NCBI GenBank assembly: GCA_027487435.1
Contig: JAIYDP010000346.1
Coordinates: forward strand, 1-64,000
Origin: Verrucomicrobiaceae bacterium
Lineage (GTDB): Bacteria; Verrucomicrobiota; Verrucomicrobiia; Verrucomicrobiales; Akkermansiaceae
Length of the DNA: 64,000 nucleotides
Direction of reading: 5' to 3'
Shown: positions 31,195-38,747 of the stretch, piece by piece
How positions within the stretch are numbered: position 1 is the first letter of the stretch
Layout of the letters: each line of letters opens with the position of its first letter
Program-made: the position numbers and the translations under genes
The notes under the pieces: generated by a model
What the model was told of the DNA's origin: nothing
The model's database searches: none
What the model saw: the letters and a program-made list of their open reading frames with translations, nothing else

Positions 31195-31541
31195 AGTTCG
31201 TTGTACTTTCGGTTATTGCCACGGGATTTTTCCACGGGGTAGCGCACTTGATTGTAAGCGATTTTTGCTTCCATGATTTCGCCAAGATTCATGCCGAGGT
31301 TATCCGCAAACTCGAAAAGCAGAATCGCGACATCAGCAACCTCCGAAGCGATATCGGCACGATGTTTTTCGATGCGTTCTGCGAGTTGCGCATCCTGTTG
31401 CCAAACAAAGTGCTGCATGAGTTCGCCTGCTTCTGCTGCGATCGCGACCGCAAGATCTTTGAGGTTATGAAACTGTCGCCAGTCGCGTTCATCGACGAAG
31501 CTTTGAATGGTGCGTGTGAGTGCGGAAATCGAATCGCTCAT
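31191..31541 (-). CDS. MazG-like nucleotide pyrophosphohydrolase
   Basis: The open frame reaches back through tRNA-Tyr, but the ATG at 31541 is the sensible start and gives 116 residues. The all-alpha NTP-PPase signature is visible as AIAAEAGELMQHFVW (EE..E metal site) and ASEVADVAILLFEFAD (the ExxD half), matching MazG-like/RS21-C6 proteins of about 100-120 residues. Family role: hydrolysis of non-canonical dNTPs to dNMP and PPi. The stop overlaps the ATG of rsmH, so they form a two-gene operon behind tRNA-Tyr. Confidence 0.9.
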   Translation of the reverse strand: MSDSISALTRTIQSFVDERDWRQFHNLKDLAVAIAAEAGELMQHFVWQQDAQLAERIEKHRADIASEVADVAILLFEFADNLGMNLGEIMEAKIAYNQVRYPVEKSRGNNRKYNEL

Positions 31542-31614
31542 GCGGAGAGGTGTAGCGAGAAAATCAGATCGATGCGAGGAAATCCTAAAAGAATCGGCAA
31601 TGCGGAGGAAAAGT

Positions 31615-31645
31615 AACAAAAAAAGGGAGTCTTGCGACTCCCTTT
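31615..31645 (-). terminator. Rho-independent terminator after tRNA-Tyr
   Basis: Read on the minus strand, a 10-bp perfect stem AAAGGGAGTC/GACTCCCTTT with a GCAA loop is followed by a T-rich run. It lies 15 bp after the tRNA 3' end and would stop the tRNA transcript before the mazG-like gene. Confidence 0.8.
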
Positions 31646-31659
31646 GTAGGTCAACGAAA

Positions 31660-31745
31660 TGGTGGGCAGAGCTGGATTCGAACCAGCGTAAGCTTGCACT
31701 AGCAGATTTACAGTCTGCCCCCTTTAGCCACTCGGGCATCTACCC
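31660..31745 (-). tRNA. tRNA-Tyr (anticodon GTA)
   Basis: On the minus strand the cloverleaf has acceptor GGGTAGA/TCTGCCC (with one G-U pair), D stem CCC/GGG, anticodon stem GCAGA/TCTGC with loop CTGTAAA (anticodon GTA), a long variable arm of the class II type (14 bases), T arm GCTGG-TTCGAAT-CCAGC, discriminator A and an encoded CCA. The long variable arm is normal for bacterial tRNA-Tyr. Confidence 0.96.
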
Positions 31746-31763
31746 CTTATTCGTTGGGCGGGC

Positions 31764-31793
31764 AATATATTGTGCTGAGAGGTCTTTTGGCAA
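31764..31793 (-). promoter_or_regulatory. Putative sigma70-type promoter of tRNA-Tyr
   Basis: On the minus strand TTGCCA (31793-31788) and TATATT (31769-31764) are 18 bp apart, and the -10 box ends 18 bp before the tRNA 5' end. Motif reading only. Confidence 0.5.
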
Positions 31794-31816
31794 GAGAAAA
31801 ATCACCGATGTGATTT

Positions 31817-32626
31817 TTATTTTAATTCGAAGACCATGCGGGCGTCGCCTTTGGGGTCTTTTGCTGGGTCGTGTTCAAAGACAATGACAAATCCATCCAT
31901 GGGAGGTGAGGCGACTTTGCTAGGATTTTCTAACAGTAGAGGTATCGTGCCTTCGCTGCGAAACGTAAGGCCATGATCCATGTAGTTTTTCATTTCCACT
32001 TCGATGAATGAGAGTGGTCCGAACGTTGCTTCGTCTGAAAAATCGATGCTTTCGAAGATGCCGCAACTGCCTTTTTTCTTATCCATTTTGAGATATTTGA
32101 TCGAATCCCGTGCGGTGGATTTTTTTGCATTCGCTTCGGAAGTTCCTTTGTAAGGCTGCTGGAATTTGCAGCGGATCTGAAACTTGATGGGTTTTTTGGT
32201 TTCTCCTTTGTCCACGATCTTGCCGCCAAAGCTGATTTTATCGCGGTCAAAATCGACGACCATTTCATATTCTGCCCCGCCAGTGGCTTTGCCGCGATAA
32301 GTCAATTTTTTTGGTTCATCGGTTGGCTTATCGGTAGTGCTCATGGACTCACGGATTCTTGTTAAGGGGTACCAGCCCTTTTCGCCATCTGCCATGATGG
32401 TTGGCACTATAAGGATGCTTTTGGTGAAGCTCATCCTAGCACCATTTTTGTCTTTGATTTCGAGTTCGATGATGCCATCGGACTTAATGCCCATGGCAAA
32501 TTTGCTGCGGTCGTGGCCAGCAAAGTAGCCCAGCCACGGTTTTGTCTCCCAAATGGGCAATTGTGCGAGCAAGGGATGCAGCGCTACAGAGAAGAATAGC
32601 AACGTAGAGAAAAATAGGGTTTTCAT
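31817..32626 (-). CDS. Exported protein of unknown function
   Basis: ATG 32626 opens a signal peptide (MKTLFFSTLLFFSVALHPLLAQ), giving 269 residues; the much longer open frame upstream has no coding character. The mature part is beta-rich with sequences such as LGYFAGHDRSKFAMGIKSDG, ILIVPTIMADGEKGWYPLTR, EYEMVVDFDRDKISFGGKI and FVIVFEHDP, suggesting a periplasmic or surface beta-sandwich. I recognise no family. It follows 130 bp after the end of the solenoid gene on the same strand and may be co-regulated with it. Charged Lys/Asp-rich linkers separate the strands. Confidence 0.6.
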   Translation of the reverse strand: MKTLFFSTLLFFSVALHPLLAQLPIWETKPWLGYFAGHDRSKFAMGIKSDGIIELEIKDKNGARMSFTKSILIVPTIMADGEKGWYPLTRIRESMSTTDKPTDEPKKLTYRGKATGGAEYEMVVDFDRDKISFGGKIVDKGETKKPIKFQIRCKFQQPYKGTSEANAKKSTARDSIKYLKMDKKKGSCGIFESIDFSDEATFGPLSFIEVEMKNYMDHGLTFRSEGTIPLLLENPSKVASPPMDGFVIVFEHDPAKDPKGDARMVFELK

Positions 32627-32756
32627 CAGGGAATTTCTTAGCAGATTGCTTGGGGAAATCCAAATAGAAAAATGCGCAAAGCGCGTGAACTTTGTGTTAA
32701 CTAGAGCAGGGGGCACGGATGGTGTTATCGCCGCGCTGCTGCCTACGTGAGTAAAG

Positions 32757-35390
32757 TTACGGCAAAGGCGCAAAGAAGAAGCGGTAGTGTTGACGGAAGA
32801 GTTGATTGTCTTCTTGCTCGATGAAAAGGGCTTTACTTGACCACTCGAGAGCGTTTTTTCGATCACCGTTGGCAAAATAAATTTCTGCCATGGTATCAAG
32901 ATAAGCTGCCTGATCTGGGCGTATGGACAAGGAATAGAGGGATAATTCTTTTGCTTCTGGAAGACGGAGTTTCGCGCGTGCGGCAAGCCAAGCCATCGAG
33001 TTGGCGATGTTATCGTAGTCAGGGTAACGCTGATGCTGCACCTTCATGGCTTGCCAGCTCTCTTCAAACCATGCGTTGTGCTCTTGAAGCAAGCCAGCAC
33101 GGCGCAAACAAGGAAAGAAGTTATCCGCAAGCCCAGCGTTGGCGAGGTTGCCTTTGTGGGATCGATCGAGCATAGTAAGGCATATTTCCCGCTGGTCATT
33201 AGCAAGTGACAGAGCTTGCGCGAGATTGGCATCGTTGCGAGTGTAGAGCATGCTGATTTGCGGCGGAATTTCGCGATCTTTTCTGAGATTAAAAGCTAAG
33301 ACCGCTTCGAAGGCCGCCGCCGCAGGTTTCCAGTTGCCTGTTTCCAAACTATGATTCGCTAAGGAGTCGAGAATCAGAGGGAGATTGCTGCTGCCACTAG
33401 GGGAAAGTGCCAAGGCTAGTTGATTCCATACGAGCGCTGGTTCGACCATGTTATAGGTAGCATAAAGTTCTGCCGCGCGCAGACATTCTTGAGAATCACC
33501 TAAGACTAAGGTGCGAAAGCGTTGTTCTAAATCAGCGGAGGCCTTTGCATTTCCAGCGAAGTGCTGACATATCGAAGCATGGAGGAGCGATAAGGGATTT
33601 TCCGGAATTTTTGCCGCAGCTTTGAGAAGATATTCCGTAGCTTTATCCCATTTCTTGTTTTGAACTGCATCGGCGATAGGATCCAATGATGGCACACTGC
33701 AAAATTCCGAAAGCACTGTTGTTGGTGCGATGCTTTGGAGGAAGGTAAGCATGGGCATTTTTTCTTTGCGTTCCTCAGGGGTTGCGTTTTTGTGCCATTC
33801 AATGATTTTGTTGATGATGCTTTCTCGTGCATTTTTACGATCAGGAATTATGCGAAATACCTGCATGGCGAGACGGAATCGATCAGCCAAAGATAGTTCT
33901 GGCTGCCATTCTTTTAGCGTGAGCCACCATTGGCTTAGCGCTTCGTTTTGGCGTGCCATATTGTTGCCTTGTTGCAATCGAAAGCTGTTTTCGAAAGCGG
34001 ACTTCCATAATTCTTGCCACGCCAAGTCATCATCCGGAGCAAGTTTTTCTTTGATTTTTATGACAGTTTGCGGTGCGTAGTAGGGTGAATCAATGTTATC
34101 TCGATAGAATAGAATTTGGGTAGTTTCATCGAAAATTTCGGGGTCTGTTTCGGATAGTTTGATAAAATGAGGAATAACATCGCGATCAAGGATTTCCCAT
34201 TGTCCGCGGCGCTCTAACCAGCAAACGAGGTAGGGTAGCAAGGTCGAAAATTGGTTTTCACTATCGGCAAGAATTTCTATTTGCTTACTAACAAATCCGG
34301 AAAAATCAGGTTTTTTTGGATCTAACTCGAGGAGACTTATGACATCCTCATCGCGTTCTTGAAGGGCATATAACAGGAATAGATTTGCCTTGAGATAGGG
34401 ATCATTTCGCATCGCCGTAGCGACTTCCTCTTCTAGTCCTAAAGCTAAAAGCATGGAAATGGCTCGGTTTTTTTCCTCTCTCTCCATGCCGCGGATGTTT
34501 GCGGTTTTCGCCAGTGAGTTGAGATCTGTTTCTCCTGGCTTTTCACCGTTTCTGATTGCTTGAGCGATTGCTAGGTAACTCTTGCCGAGTGGATCATTGC
34601 CGAATTGATTTTGCAGATAGGGCAGGGGATTTCCTAGTAGGATTTCCATGGTAGCTGCAAGCGAGCTGCTGTTTTCTTCTTTTGCAAGGCGTAATGTTTC
34701 TTGGTAATTTCCGGAAACTCGATGCAGAGCCATTTGCATGGCCTTGGACGCTGGGTCCTGCTGCAGGGATGCCATTTGTAGTTCTTGCTCGAGTCGGCCT
34801 TGTGACACGAGAAAATGAGCAAGAGAGATCTGATTTTTCGGGTTGGTTTTCACACAGCGGCGCAACCATGCTTCCGCCTTATCCATGTTGCCCGCGGCGA
34901 TCAGCATACGCGCTTCCAGAACGGCGCATCCGCGAACGAGTTCGATGTTACGCAATCGATTTTTGTCTTTCTCGCTTTTTGCATATTCCGCCAGTAAGTG
35001 AATGATGCTATATTTTTTTTGTTGATGCAGAGTATCGATGATAGCGCTTTGTTTTGCTACTGGCTGAAGGTAAAAATTCTCAAGCAGGCGGAGCAATTCG
35101 GGCGGGTCATCAGGTTTGAAACCGATTTGGATTTTTTCCAAGATGAATGAGGCTCGCAAAGCAATTTCCGGTTCTCCTGAGCGCAGAGCTTTTTCGAGAG
35201 ATGCGATGGCAGCATCCCCGGCTGCCCAGAGTCGATTTCCTGATTCTACTCGTTTTTCGAGGGAGGGAGAATTGAGTTGCGCAATATCCTCATCCCATGA
35301 TTGCTCGATGGCCTGCGCCTGGAGAAGGAAAGTGAAACAAAGAATGGCGACTTTGTGCAGCATGCTGAGTCGAAAGAAAGATCGATTCAT
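32757..35390 (-). CDS. Large exported TPR-like alpha-solenoid protein
   Basis: I choose ATG 35390 (MNRSFFRLSMLHKVAILCFTFLLQAQA), which gives a signal peptide and 877 residues; ATG 35363 would also work. Almost the whole protein is predicted helical by eye, with repeated TPR-like pairs, for example AEAWLRRCVKTNPKNQISLAHFLVSQG, DKATEYLLKAAAKIPENPLS and LDTMAEIYFANGDRKNALEWSSKAL. It is probably periplasmic or outer-membrane associated and a protein-protein scaffold; no enzyme motif was seen. The N-terminal part (KRVESGNRLWAAGDAAIASL) resembles HEAT-type repeats. Neighbours are the exported protein at 31817 and the IscU-like gene, which give no clear clue. Confidence 0.65.
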   Translation of the reverse strand: MNRSFFRLSMLHKVAILCFTFLLQAQAIEQSWDEDIAQLNSPSLEKRVESGNRLWAAGDAAIASLEKALRSGEPEIALRASFILEKIQIGFKPDDPPELLRLLENFYLQPVAKQSAIIDTLHQQKKYSIIHLLAEYAKSEKDKNRLRNIELVRGCAVLEARMLIAAGNMDKAEAWLRRCVKTNPKNQISLAHFLVSQGRLEQELQMASLQQDPASKAMQMALHRVSGNYQETLRLAKEENSSSLAATMEILLGNPLPYLQNQFGNDPLGKSYLAIAQAIRNGEKPGETDLNSLAKTANIRGMEREEKNRAISMLLALGLEEEVATAMRNDPYLKANLFLLYALQERDEDVISLLELDPKKPDFSGFVSKQIEILADSENQFSTLLPYLVCWLERRGQWEILDRDVIPHFIKLSETDPEIFDETTQILFYRDNIDSPYYAPQTVIKIKEKLAPDDDLAWQELWKSAFENSFRLQQGNNMARQNEALSQWWLTLKEWQPELSLADRFRLAMQVFRIIPDRKNARESIINKIIEWHKNATPEERKEKMPMLTFLQSIAPTTVLSEFCSVPSLDPIADAVQNKKWDKATEYLLKAAAKIPENPLSLLHASICQHFAGNAKASADLEQRFRTLVLGDSQECLRAAELYATYNMVEPALVWNQLALALSPSGSSNLPLILDSLANHSLETGNWKPAAAAFEAVLAFNLRKDREIPPQISMLYTRNDANLAQALSLANDQREICLTMLDRSHKGNLANAGLADNFFPCLRRAGLLQEHNAWFEESWQAMKVQHQRYPDYDNIANSMAWLAARAKLRLPEAKELSLYSLSIRPDQAAYLDTMAEIYFANGDRKNALEWSSKALFIEQEDNQLFRQHYRFFFAPLP

Positions 35391-35450
35391 TTTTCCATGG
35401 TAGAGTTTTGGGTGTGGGATAGGATGCATGCGAGGCAGGAATTTCAAAAG

Positions 35451-35933
35451 TTACGAGGGATCGAGTAGGCGTATGGTTACACCCGCAGGGCGGCTTTGTT
35501 GCATTTGAGAAGAAAGTGTCTCGGGCGTCGAGGTCGTTGGCGTGCGCGTCGGTTGAGCCGAGGTAGCACCGTCGAGCGCTTCTTTCAAAGCGCCTTCCAC
35601 AAGCTGACCGCAATGAATCTTCATAGGCGGCAGAGCACCAAGTTCGCCGCTGAGCTCGGATGCTTTCATCGCGCGTGCTTGTTCCATGGTTTTGCCCTTG
35701 AGAATTTCTGTGGCCATGGAGGCAACGGCGATCGCTGTCTGACAACCGAAGCTTTGGAACGAGGCGCGGTCGATGACTTTTTGCCCATCTTTCTCGGTGA
35801 ATTTCAGCCACATTCGCAGCATGTCGCCGCAATCAGGCGAGCCAACTGTGCCGACAGAATCAGCATCAGTCATTTCACCTTGGTTTTGAGGTGACTCGAG
35901 AGCCTGTTTTAGCCGCGTTTCAAAATCTTCCAT
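35451..35933 (-). CDS. IscU/NifU-type Fe-S scaffold protein with an extra tail
   Basis: The 160-residue protein has the Fe-S assembly scaffold domain with the expected ligand set: Cys35 and Asp37 (GSPDCGDM), Cys64 (SFGCQTAI) and His107-Cys108 (MKIHCGQLVEGAL). It therefore should build 2Fe-2S clusters. It differs from canonical IscU in a Ser/Thr/Pro-rich C-terminal tail of about 35 residues (TRTPTTSTPETLSSQMQQ). No iscS, hscA or other Fe-S gene lies nearby; it stands between the solenoid gene and the type IV pilus module. Function as a scaffold is likely; its partners are unknown. Confidence 0.85.
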   Translation of the reverse strand: MEDFETRLKQALESPQNQGEMTDADSVGTVGSPDCGDMLRMWLKFTEKDGQKVIDRASFQSFGCQTAIAVASMATEILKGKTMEQARAMKASELSGELGALPPMKIHCGQLVEGALKEALDGATSAQPTRTPTTSTPETLSSQMQQSRPAGVTIRLLDPS

Positions 35934-35997
35934 GCAGCCAATGTAGCGATACCTTGTGATAACGCAAGCAAGGAAGAAGGGTTACACAGCCGAATGA

Positions 35998-36720
35998 TTA
36001 CCAAGAAATGACATCGTCCGAGCCCCTGAATGGAGGGGTGTCGCCTGGCCGATCTGCATTTCCTTTGACGCCATCTTTTCCATACGACCAGATGACGTGA
36101 TTTTCTTCGCGCGGGGCGCTATCAGAGTAGTTGGCCAGGTTGTTGGTAAATAGGAGTTTGTCTCGAACACCTTGTTGGGACTCCACTTGGAAAGGTGGCA
36201 CGTTAAGCGCGATCATCAGCGTGTTGCCCCAAGAGTCGAACAATTCGAGTTCGGACGCGTCGCCAACTTGGTCATAGGCACCATTTTTTTTCTGTTGTAC
36301 ACGTGGAAAAGTGAAGTAAGATTCTAACTTTTTGTTCACGGTGTTCACCTGCCATTCGCCTCCTGCAAAGTTGAAGCGGACACCCGTGTCATCAGGTCCA
36401 AGACCCTCGAGAACGGCTACGATGTAGGCGTTGGAAAAAGCACCACCACGTTCTCCCAGAACGATGTCTGTACCAGCGGCAATCACGAGATCAGGAAGCG
36501 GTGGTTTGCCGTATTCGGTATGGAATGCGCTTAAACCAATATTCACGGAGCGTATGAGGTTCTGTGTCTGGGTTTTCTGCGCGCCAAGCATCGCCTTTTT
36601 CACTCCTGTGATGGTAAGAGCTGAGAGCACTAAAATGATCGCGATGACGATCAGTAATTCCACAAGCGTGAAGCCATTGCGGTGAGATCGTGGAGAAAGA
36701 AGTGATGTTTTAGAAGACAT
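35998..36720 (-). CDS. Type IV pilin-like/GspG-like pseudopilin
   Basis: The 240-residue protein has a prepilin signal: a short basic leader (HRN) before GFTLVELLIVIAIILVLSAL, with the conserved Glu at +5 for PilD cleavage. The C-terminus NHVIWSYGKDG followed by DDVISW resembles the Ca-binding end of major pseudopilins. It is the last gene of the secretion/pilus module, 43 bp after the GspG-like gene. It should form part of an inner-membrane-anchored pseudopilus; the mature domain is longer than GspG (about 140 residues). Confidence 0.85.
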   Translation of the reverse strand: MSSKTSLLSPRSHRNGFTLVELLIVIAIILVLSALTITGVKKAMLGAQKTQTQNLIRSVNIGLSAFHTEYGKPPLPDLVIAAGTDIVLGERGGAFSNAYIVAVLEGLGPDDTGVRFNFAGGEWQVNTVNKKLESYFTFPRVQQKKNGAYDQVGDASELELFDSWGNTLMIALNVPPFQVESQQGVRDKLLFTNNLANYSDSAPREENHVIWSYGKDGVKGNADRPGDTPPFRGSDDVISW

Positions 36721-36763
36721 GGAGTAAAGAAGAGGTTTTTTTGACGTTTTTCACCATGTGAGC

Positions 36764-37336
36764 TTATTTCCAATTGGTGATGTTATCGCGATCAGTTACG
36801 GCAGAGCCGGAAGGAGTGAAGACTCCATCGGGACCTGCGGACCAAAGATCGAAGTCAGCATTTTTTGCATCAGGATTGGGTGTTTTGCCATCTGCACCAA
36901 TGCCGCGGCGGTAGTTGTAGTCGGCAAGCCATGGATCAATGATACGAAAACTGCCGCCTTGTGCTATGGTCCATTTTGCCTTGGTGTTATTGGGATCAAG
37001 CTCGGAGACGTAGATTTTCTGAGTAACGTCTGCTGCGATGGGACTTCCGTCCATGTCGGTATCCCAGTAAAGAGCATCAAACAAGCTTTGTGAGCCGCTG
37101 CCTACCTCGATCGGATAGGTTCCGTAGTCCATTTTGTAAGCTTCAAGACCCGTTTCCAAGAGTTTGATATCAGTTTTGCACTTTTCGTTGTTTTGCTTGG
37201 CTGTCACAAATTTCAGACTGCCAATCGTGATGCCGGCGAGGATGAGGATGATGACGATGACCACAAGCAGTTCCAACAACGTAAAGCCCTTGGCGAAACG
37301 TGGTTGAGAAGTCTTGGTTTTGCAATGGATTTTCAT
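36764..37336 (-). CDS. GspG-like major pseudopilin
   Basis: The 190-residue product has the prepilin peptidase signal FAK-GFTLLELLVVIVIILILAG with Glu at +5, a long hydrophobic N-terminal helix and a beta-rich C-domain ending DLWSAGPDGVFT with DNITNW, the calcium-site tail of GspG pseudopilins. GTYPIEVG and the DPWLADY region also fit. It follows gspF by 38 bp on the same strand and is most likely the main subunit of the pseudopilus driven by the two ATPases upstream. Confidence 0.88.
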   Translation of the reverse strand: MKIHCKTKTSQPRFAKGFTLLELLVVIVIILILAGITIGSLKFVTAKQNNEKCKTDIKLLETGLEAYKMDYGTYPIEVGSGSQSLFDALYWDTDMDGSPIAADVTQKIYVSELDPNNTKAKWTIAQGGSFRIIDPWLADYNYRRGIGADGKTPNPDAKNADFDLWSAGPDGVFTPSGSAVTDRDNITNWK

Positions 37337-37374
37337 CGGCTTGTAGAGATGATGTAGAGACGAGCTGCGAACCT

Positions 37375-38640
37375 TTACTGATTGCTGACGTCGTTGATGA
37401 TCTGGATGAGTGGTAGGAAGAGGGCGAAAACAACAGATCCGACAACCAAAGCAAGGAATACAATCATGATCGGCTCAAGAATACTGGTTAGCGCGGTAAC
37501 GGCGTTGTCCACTTCGTCGTCATAAACATCGGCGACTTTGAGAAGCATATCAGGAAGCTGTCCAGTTTCTTCACCGACATCGACCATGGAGATCACCATG
37601 TTAGGGAAAACGCCCGAAGCTTGGAGAGGAGTAACGATGGTTTCACCTTCTTTGACAGCATCATAAACATTGCCAATGGCCTTACTGATGATGACGTTGC
37701 CAGCTGTTTCCTTGGTGATGTTCAGTGCCTGAAGGATAGGAACACCAGACGTGACGAGTGTTCCCAAGGTGCGGGAGAAGCGAGAAACAGCACTTTTGCG
37801 CTGGATATCTCCGAAGATCGGCAGGCGAAGCTTCATTGCATCAACGGCGTTACGTCCTTTTGGGGTTTTGCCCCATGCAACGAATCCAAAATAAAAGCCA
37901 ACGAGAACAATAAGCAAGTAGGCGACGTTCGGTAAACCGTAGGGATTGGCAATCAGGGATTCAGAAAACCCGAATACGACTTTGGAAATCATCGGCAGTT
38001 CGCCACCTTGTTCAGCGAACATATCTTTGAATTTTGGCACAATGAAGACCATCAGGAAGAGGAGGATGGCTACCGCGATGAACATGACGATCACGGGATA
38101 CACCATGGCGGAGACGATCTTATTTTTGAGCTTGTGAGCTTTTTCTTGGTATTCCGCAAGTCGCGTAAGGACGAGCTCCAGCACACCACCTAGTTCGCCG
38201 GCTTTCACCATGTTGACATAAAGTTTGTTAAAGATCTTTGGGTGTTGGGCGAGTGACTCAGAAAAAGTAGAACCACCTTGCACGGAGTCGGCAAGAGCGT
38301 TGATGGTGCCGCGAAGCACGGGATTTGGCTCCTGCTTGGATAGCACGGTAAGTCCGCGAAGCAAGGGGAGGCCGGAATCGATGAGAGTCGCCAACTGACG
38401 TGTAAAAATCATCAAAACCTTGGGCTTGAGGCGTCCGCCTGTGGTTGCTTTTGGCCCTGCTTTACTACCAGACTTTTTGGCTGCGGTTTTTTTCGCAGTT
38501 TTACCTGCTTCGATAATTTGCGTCGGGTAGAGTCCGTTTGTTCGCAGTTTGGCAAGAGCATCTGACTCGTTTGAGGCATCGATGGTGCCGGAGGTTTGCT
38601 CTCCTTTGGCATCCATGGCTTGGTATTGAAAAGTTGGCAT
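37375..38640 (-). CDS. GspF/PilC inner-membrane platform protein
   Basis: The 421-residue protein is the polytopic platform of type II secretion and type IV pilus systems. It has the N-terminal FQYQAMDAKGEQTSGTI stretch, two duplicated GspF domains (TRQLATLIDSGLPLLRGL and RTLGTLVTSGVPILQAL), and three membrane segments (about residues 190-215, 240-265 and 390-415). A Lys/Ala-rich linker (KTAKKTAAKKSGSKAG) separates the first domain. It follows the two ATPase genes and precedes the pseudopilins. Confidence 0.95.
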   Translation of the reverse strand: MPTFQYQAMDAKGEQTSGTIDASNESDALAKLRTNGLYPTQIIEAGKTAKKTAAKKSGSKAGPKATTGGRLKPKVLMIFTRQLATLIDSGLPLLRGLTVLSKQEPNPVLRGTINALADSVQGGSTFSESLAQHPKIFNKLYVNMVKAGELGGVLELVLTRLAEYQEKAHKLKNKIVSAMVYPVIVMFIAVAILLFLMVFIVPKFKDMFAEQGGELPMISKVVFGFSESLIANPYGLPNVAYLLIVLVGFYFGFVAWGKTPKGRNAVDAMKLRLPIFGDIQRKSAVSRFSRTLGTLVTSGVPILQALNITKETAGNVIISKAIGNVYDAVKEGETIVTPLQASGVFPNMVISMVDVGEETGQLPDMLLKVADVYDDEVDNAVTALTSILEPIMIVFLALVVGSVVFALFLPLIQIINDVSNQ

Positions 38641-38747
38641 GGTGTGTTGTAGCGGGCGTTATGTTAATGATGTATTACGTCGAGTAGTTAATCGCATAGG
38701 CGGGGGGATGGCGATGAAATTTTTTGGCGTTAGGTATTTTTTTTGAA

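Noticed and set aside
31541-31739. Extended N-terminus of the MazG-like frame.
   Set aside because: The extension is the complement of tRNA-Tyr and its terminator, so it is not coding.
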